From positions 1-8,583 of the forward strand of contig CANHBY010000028.1 in the NCBI GenBank assembly GCA_947458895.1: a DNA stretch of 8,583 bases. Reading direction: 5' to 3'. The translations under genes were made by a program, and so were the position numbers. Shown piece by piece: positions 7,173 through 8,583 of this stretch; the stretch's first letter is position 1; each line of letters begins with the position of its first letter. The stretch is from Burkholderiales bacterium (GTDB taxonomy: Bacteria; Pseudomonadota; Gammaproteobacteria; Burkholderiales; Burkholderiaceae_C). A model generated the notes under the pieces. That model did not search any database. It worked only from the letters and a program-made list of their open reading frames with translations, and had not been told where the DNA came from.

Positions 7173-7401
7173 TTTGATCGGTGGGTAGAGTTGGGGGAGG
7201 GGGCTGCGACCTGGGCTCATCAGCACCTGCCTCCCCTCCCTCTTGGCCCAACCCGAGGTGTCCGCTGGCATCCTGGGCTTGAATCACTCCAGCGAGTCAG
7301 GGTGCCTTGCCCGGGTTGGGGCGATCATGAGTTGATTGCTGAAGGAACCTCGTTCAGCATGCTGCCGTCAGAGATGCTCTGCGGTTTGAGACAATCAGCC
7401 C
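7173..7401 (+). other. Non-coding spacer with G-runs and competing inverted repeats upstream of hslO
   Basis: No credible gene lies in these 229 bases. The sequence holds G-runs at 7183-7185, 7193-7197, 7199-7203 and 7213-7215. An 11-bp G/C-rich stem with two G-U pairs joins 7193-7203 to 7232-7242, and a perfect 9-bp inverted repeat joins CCCAACCCG (7247-7255) to CGGGTTGGG (7312-7320). A 7-bp stem, TGCTGAA (7337-7343) with TTCAGCA (7353-7359), also occurs. The first may help end transcription of the peptidase gene, but no T-tract follows it. Confidence 0.5.
7390..7395 (+). promoter_or_regulatory. Candidate -10 box for hslO (possible leaderless start)
   Basis: GACAAT ends 6 bases before the hslO ATG. 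As in front of psd, no Shine-Dalgarno sequence lies between it and the start codon, so the transcript could begin at or next to the ATG. No good -35 match was seen about 17 bases upstream (GTCAGA at 7367-7372). Confidence 0.35.
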
Positions 7402-8346
7402 ATGAGCGAACTTCACAAATTTATTTTCGATGGCATGCCCGTGCGCGGCATGCTCGTGCGTTTGAGCGCTGATTGGCAAGAGGTGCTCAAACGCCGCGCC
7501 GAGGCCTCGGCTTGGCCGGTGCCGGTGCGCCAGGTGTTGGGTGAGATGGCCGCCGCCTCTTGCCTGATGCAGGCCAGCATCAAATTCAATGGCGCCTTGA
7601 TTCTGCAGATTGTGGGAGACGGCCCCCTCAAGTTGGCCGCTGCCGAGGTGCAGCCCGATTTGTCATTTCGGGTCACGGCCAAGGTGGTGGGCGAGGTGCC
7701 GCAGGAGGCAGACTTGGCCAGCCTGGCCAATGTCGGTGGGCAGGGTCGCTGTGCCATCACGCTGGATGCCTCTGATCGAGCACCTGGGAAGGCGCCCTAT
7801 CAGGGCGTGGTGCCTTTGCATGGTGACCAACGAGAACCCCTTAAAAATCTGAGCGACGTTTTGTCGCACTACATGCTGCAATCGGAGCAGCTGGATACCA
7901 CGCTGGTCTTGGCAGCCAATGATGAGCTCGCCACAGGCCTGCTGATTCAGCGCATGCCTGTCGAAGGCGAGGGCAATCTGGGTGATCGTGAACTCGAGAT
8001 CGGGCTGAATGAAGACTACAACCGCATCGCCCACCTCGCCGCATCGCTCAAGCGCGAAGAGCTCCTGACGCTGGACGTGGAAACGATTTTGCGCCGGCTT
8101 TTCTGGGAGGAGGCTCTGCGCTGTTTCGAGCCCCTGCAGCCTCGTTTTGAATGTCGCTGCTCGCGCGAGCGTGTGGGGCAGATGCTTCGCAGCCTGGGGG
8201 CCGAAGAGACTCAGTCTGTACTGCAGGAGCAAGGGCGTGTGGACGTCACCTGTGAGTTTTGTGGCAAGGGATACGGCTTCGATGCCGTGGATGCCAATGC
8301 GTTATTTACAACGCTGCCCACACCAAGCTCTGATTCGGTGCACTGA
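7402..8346 (+). CDS. hslO: Redox-regulated molecular chaperone Hsp33
   Basis: Hsp33 is a cytoplasmic holdase that is inactive when reduced and zinc-bound. It becomes active when its cysteines are oxidised and the protein partly unfolds, protecting proteins under oxidative and heat or bleach stress. The product is 314 residues (E. coli about 292). The N-terminal core includes HKFIFDGMPVRGMLVRL, GEMAAASCLMQASIKFNG and LILQIVGDGPLK, all characteristic of the family. The C-terminal redox switch is complete: Cys251-x-Cys253 in FECRCSRERV and Cys284-x-x-Cys287 in VTCEFCGKGYGFD. The ATG at 7402 is supported by the usual family start MSELHKFIFDG, although no ribosome site precedes it. It probably forms its own transcription unit; the next gene starts 52 bases later with its own promoter candidate. 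Confidence 0.96.
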   Translation: MSELHKFIFDGMPVRGMLVRLSADWQEVLKRRAEASAWPVPVRQVLGEMAAASCLMQASIKFNGALILQIVGDGPLKLAAAEVQPDLSFRVTAKVVGEVPQEADLASLANVGGQGRCAITLDASDRAPGKAPYQGVVPLHGDQREPLKNLSDVLSHYMLQSEQLDTTLVLAANDELATGLLIQRMPVEGEGNLGDRELEIGLNEDYNRIAHLAASLKREELLTLDVETILRRLFWEEALRCFEPLQPRFECRCSRERVGQMLRSLGAEETQSVLQEQGRVDVTCEFCGKGYGFDAVDANALFTTLPTPSSDSVH

Positions 8347-8349
8347 GAG

Positions 8350-8379
8350 TTGTCTTTTCTGCTTTGTGGCCATGACAAT
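8350..8379 (+). promoter_or_regulatory. Candidate promoter for the downstream acetyl-CoA synthetase gene
   Basis: TTGTCT (8350-8355) and GACAAT (8374-8379) are 18 bases apart, each matching the sigma70 consensus at 4 of 6 positions. A ribosome site AGGGAGA (8387-8393) lies between the predicted start of transcription and the ATG at 8399. The same GACAAT hexamer stands before hslO. Confidence 0.4.
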
Positions 8380-8398
8380 ACCAAAAAGGGAGACTTTG

Positions 8399-8583
8399 AT
8401 GAAGCCAGATGAATCGTTTGTGATGCCCCCTCAAGGCCTGCAAGCCACAGCGCGTGTTTCGGGCATGGCTGCCTACGAGGCGCTCTGTGCCGAGGCCCAT
8501 GCCGACTATCAAGGCTTCTGGATGCGCCAAGCGCGCGAGCTTTTGTCTTGGCACAAGCCGTTTACCCAAGGGCTTGACGAGAG
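8399..8583 (+). CDS. acs: Acetyl-CoA synthetase (AMP-forming), N-terminal fragment cut by window end
   Basis: Only the first 61 codons are present, and the frame is open to the edge. The fragment carries the N-terminal ACAS_N pattern: a short PPQ segment, then SGMAAYEALCAEAHADYQGF, WMRQARELLSWHKPF and TQGLDE. In this family the segment precedes the adenylate-forming domain, which would lie outside the window. Acs activates acetate to acetyl-adenylate and then acetyl-CoA. The ATG is supported by AGGGAGA 5 bases upstream. Propionyl-CoA synthetase (PrpE) shares a similar N-terminus and cannot be excluded from 61 residues; the spacing and the CxEAHxDYxGFW wording favour Acs. No lysine-acetylation or active-site motif is within view. 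Confidence 0.75.
   Translation, partial: MKPDESFVMPPQGLQATARVSGMAAYEALCAEAHADYQGFWMRQARELLSWHKPFTQGLDE

Noticed and set aside
7191..7472. Plus-strand open frame (93 codons) between the protease and hslO
   Set aside because: It starts in the G-rich hairpin and overlaps the first 70 bases of hslO in another frame; proline- and arginine-rich residues look like translated GC-rich spacer.
7663..8232. Minus-strand open frame (189 codons) opposite hslO
   Set aside because: Complete overlap with a certain gene and no family features; a reverse-frame shadow.

Overview
The window reads as ordinary chromosome of a betaproteobacterium, most likely order Burkholderiales and near Comamonadaceae (Limnohabitans/Rhodoferax/Polaromonas-like). 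This rests on the gene order ilvC-psd-pssA-leuA, on the short pyruvoyl-type phosphatidylserine decarboxylase, on the penicillin-binding protein 7-type endopeptidase with a basic linker, and on remembered protein similarity. The genus is not certain. All supported genes are on the + strand, and no tRNA, rRNA, CRISPR array, insertion sequence or phage gene was seen.

Layout. Bases 1-701 hold the 3' two thirds of ilvC (ketol-acid reductoisomerase), closed by a good rho-independent terminator (766-801). Bases 824-3863 form a compact run: psd and pssA overlap by ATGA, and leuA follows after 35 bases. PssA makes phosphatidylserine from CDP-diacylglycerol and serine, and Psd decarboxylates it to phosphatidylethanolamine. 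IlvC and LeuA serve valine/isoleucine and leucine synthesis. The membrane-lipid pair therefore sits inside a branched-chain amino acid locus. Bases 3961-5049 encode an exported D-Ala-D-Ala endopeptidase of family S11 that acts on peptidoglycan.

The least routine part is 5050-7401. A 362-base gene-free stretch rich in small inverted repeats leads into a gene (5412-7172) for a secreted M6 (immune inhibitor A)-like zinc metallopeptidase. It has an HEVGH active site, an EF-hand-like calcium loop and a C-terminal galactose-binding/CBM-like domain that holds all four cysteines of the protein. A second gene-free stretch (7173-7401) contains G-runs and competing inverted repeats. After it come hslO (redox-regulated chaperone Hsp33) at 7402-8346 and the first 61 codons of a probable acetyl-CoA synthetase at 8399, cut by the window end.

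No clearly new multi-gene system is visible. The M6-like protease and the structured non-coding DNA on both sides of it are the best targets for a second look.
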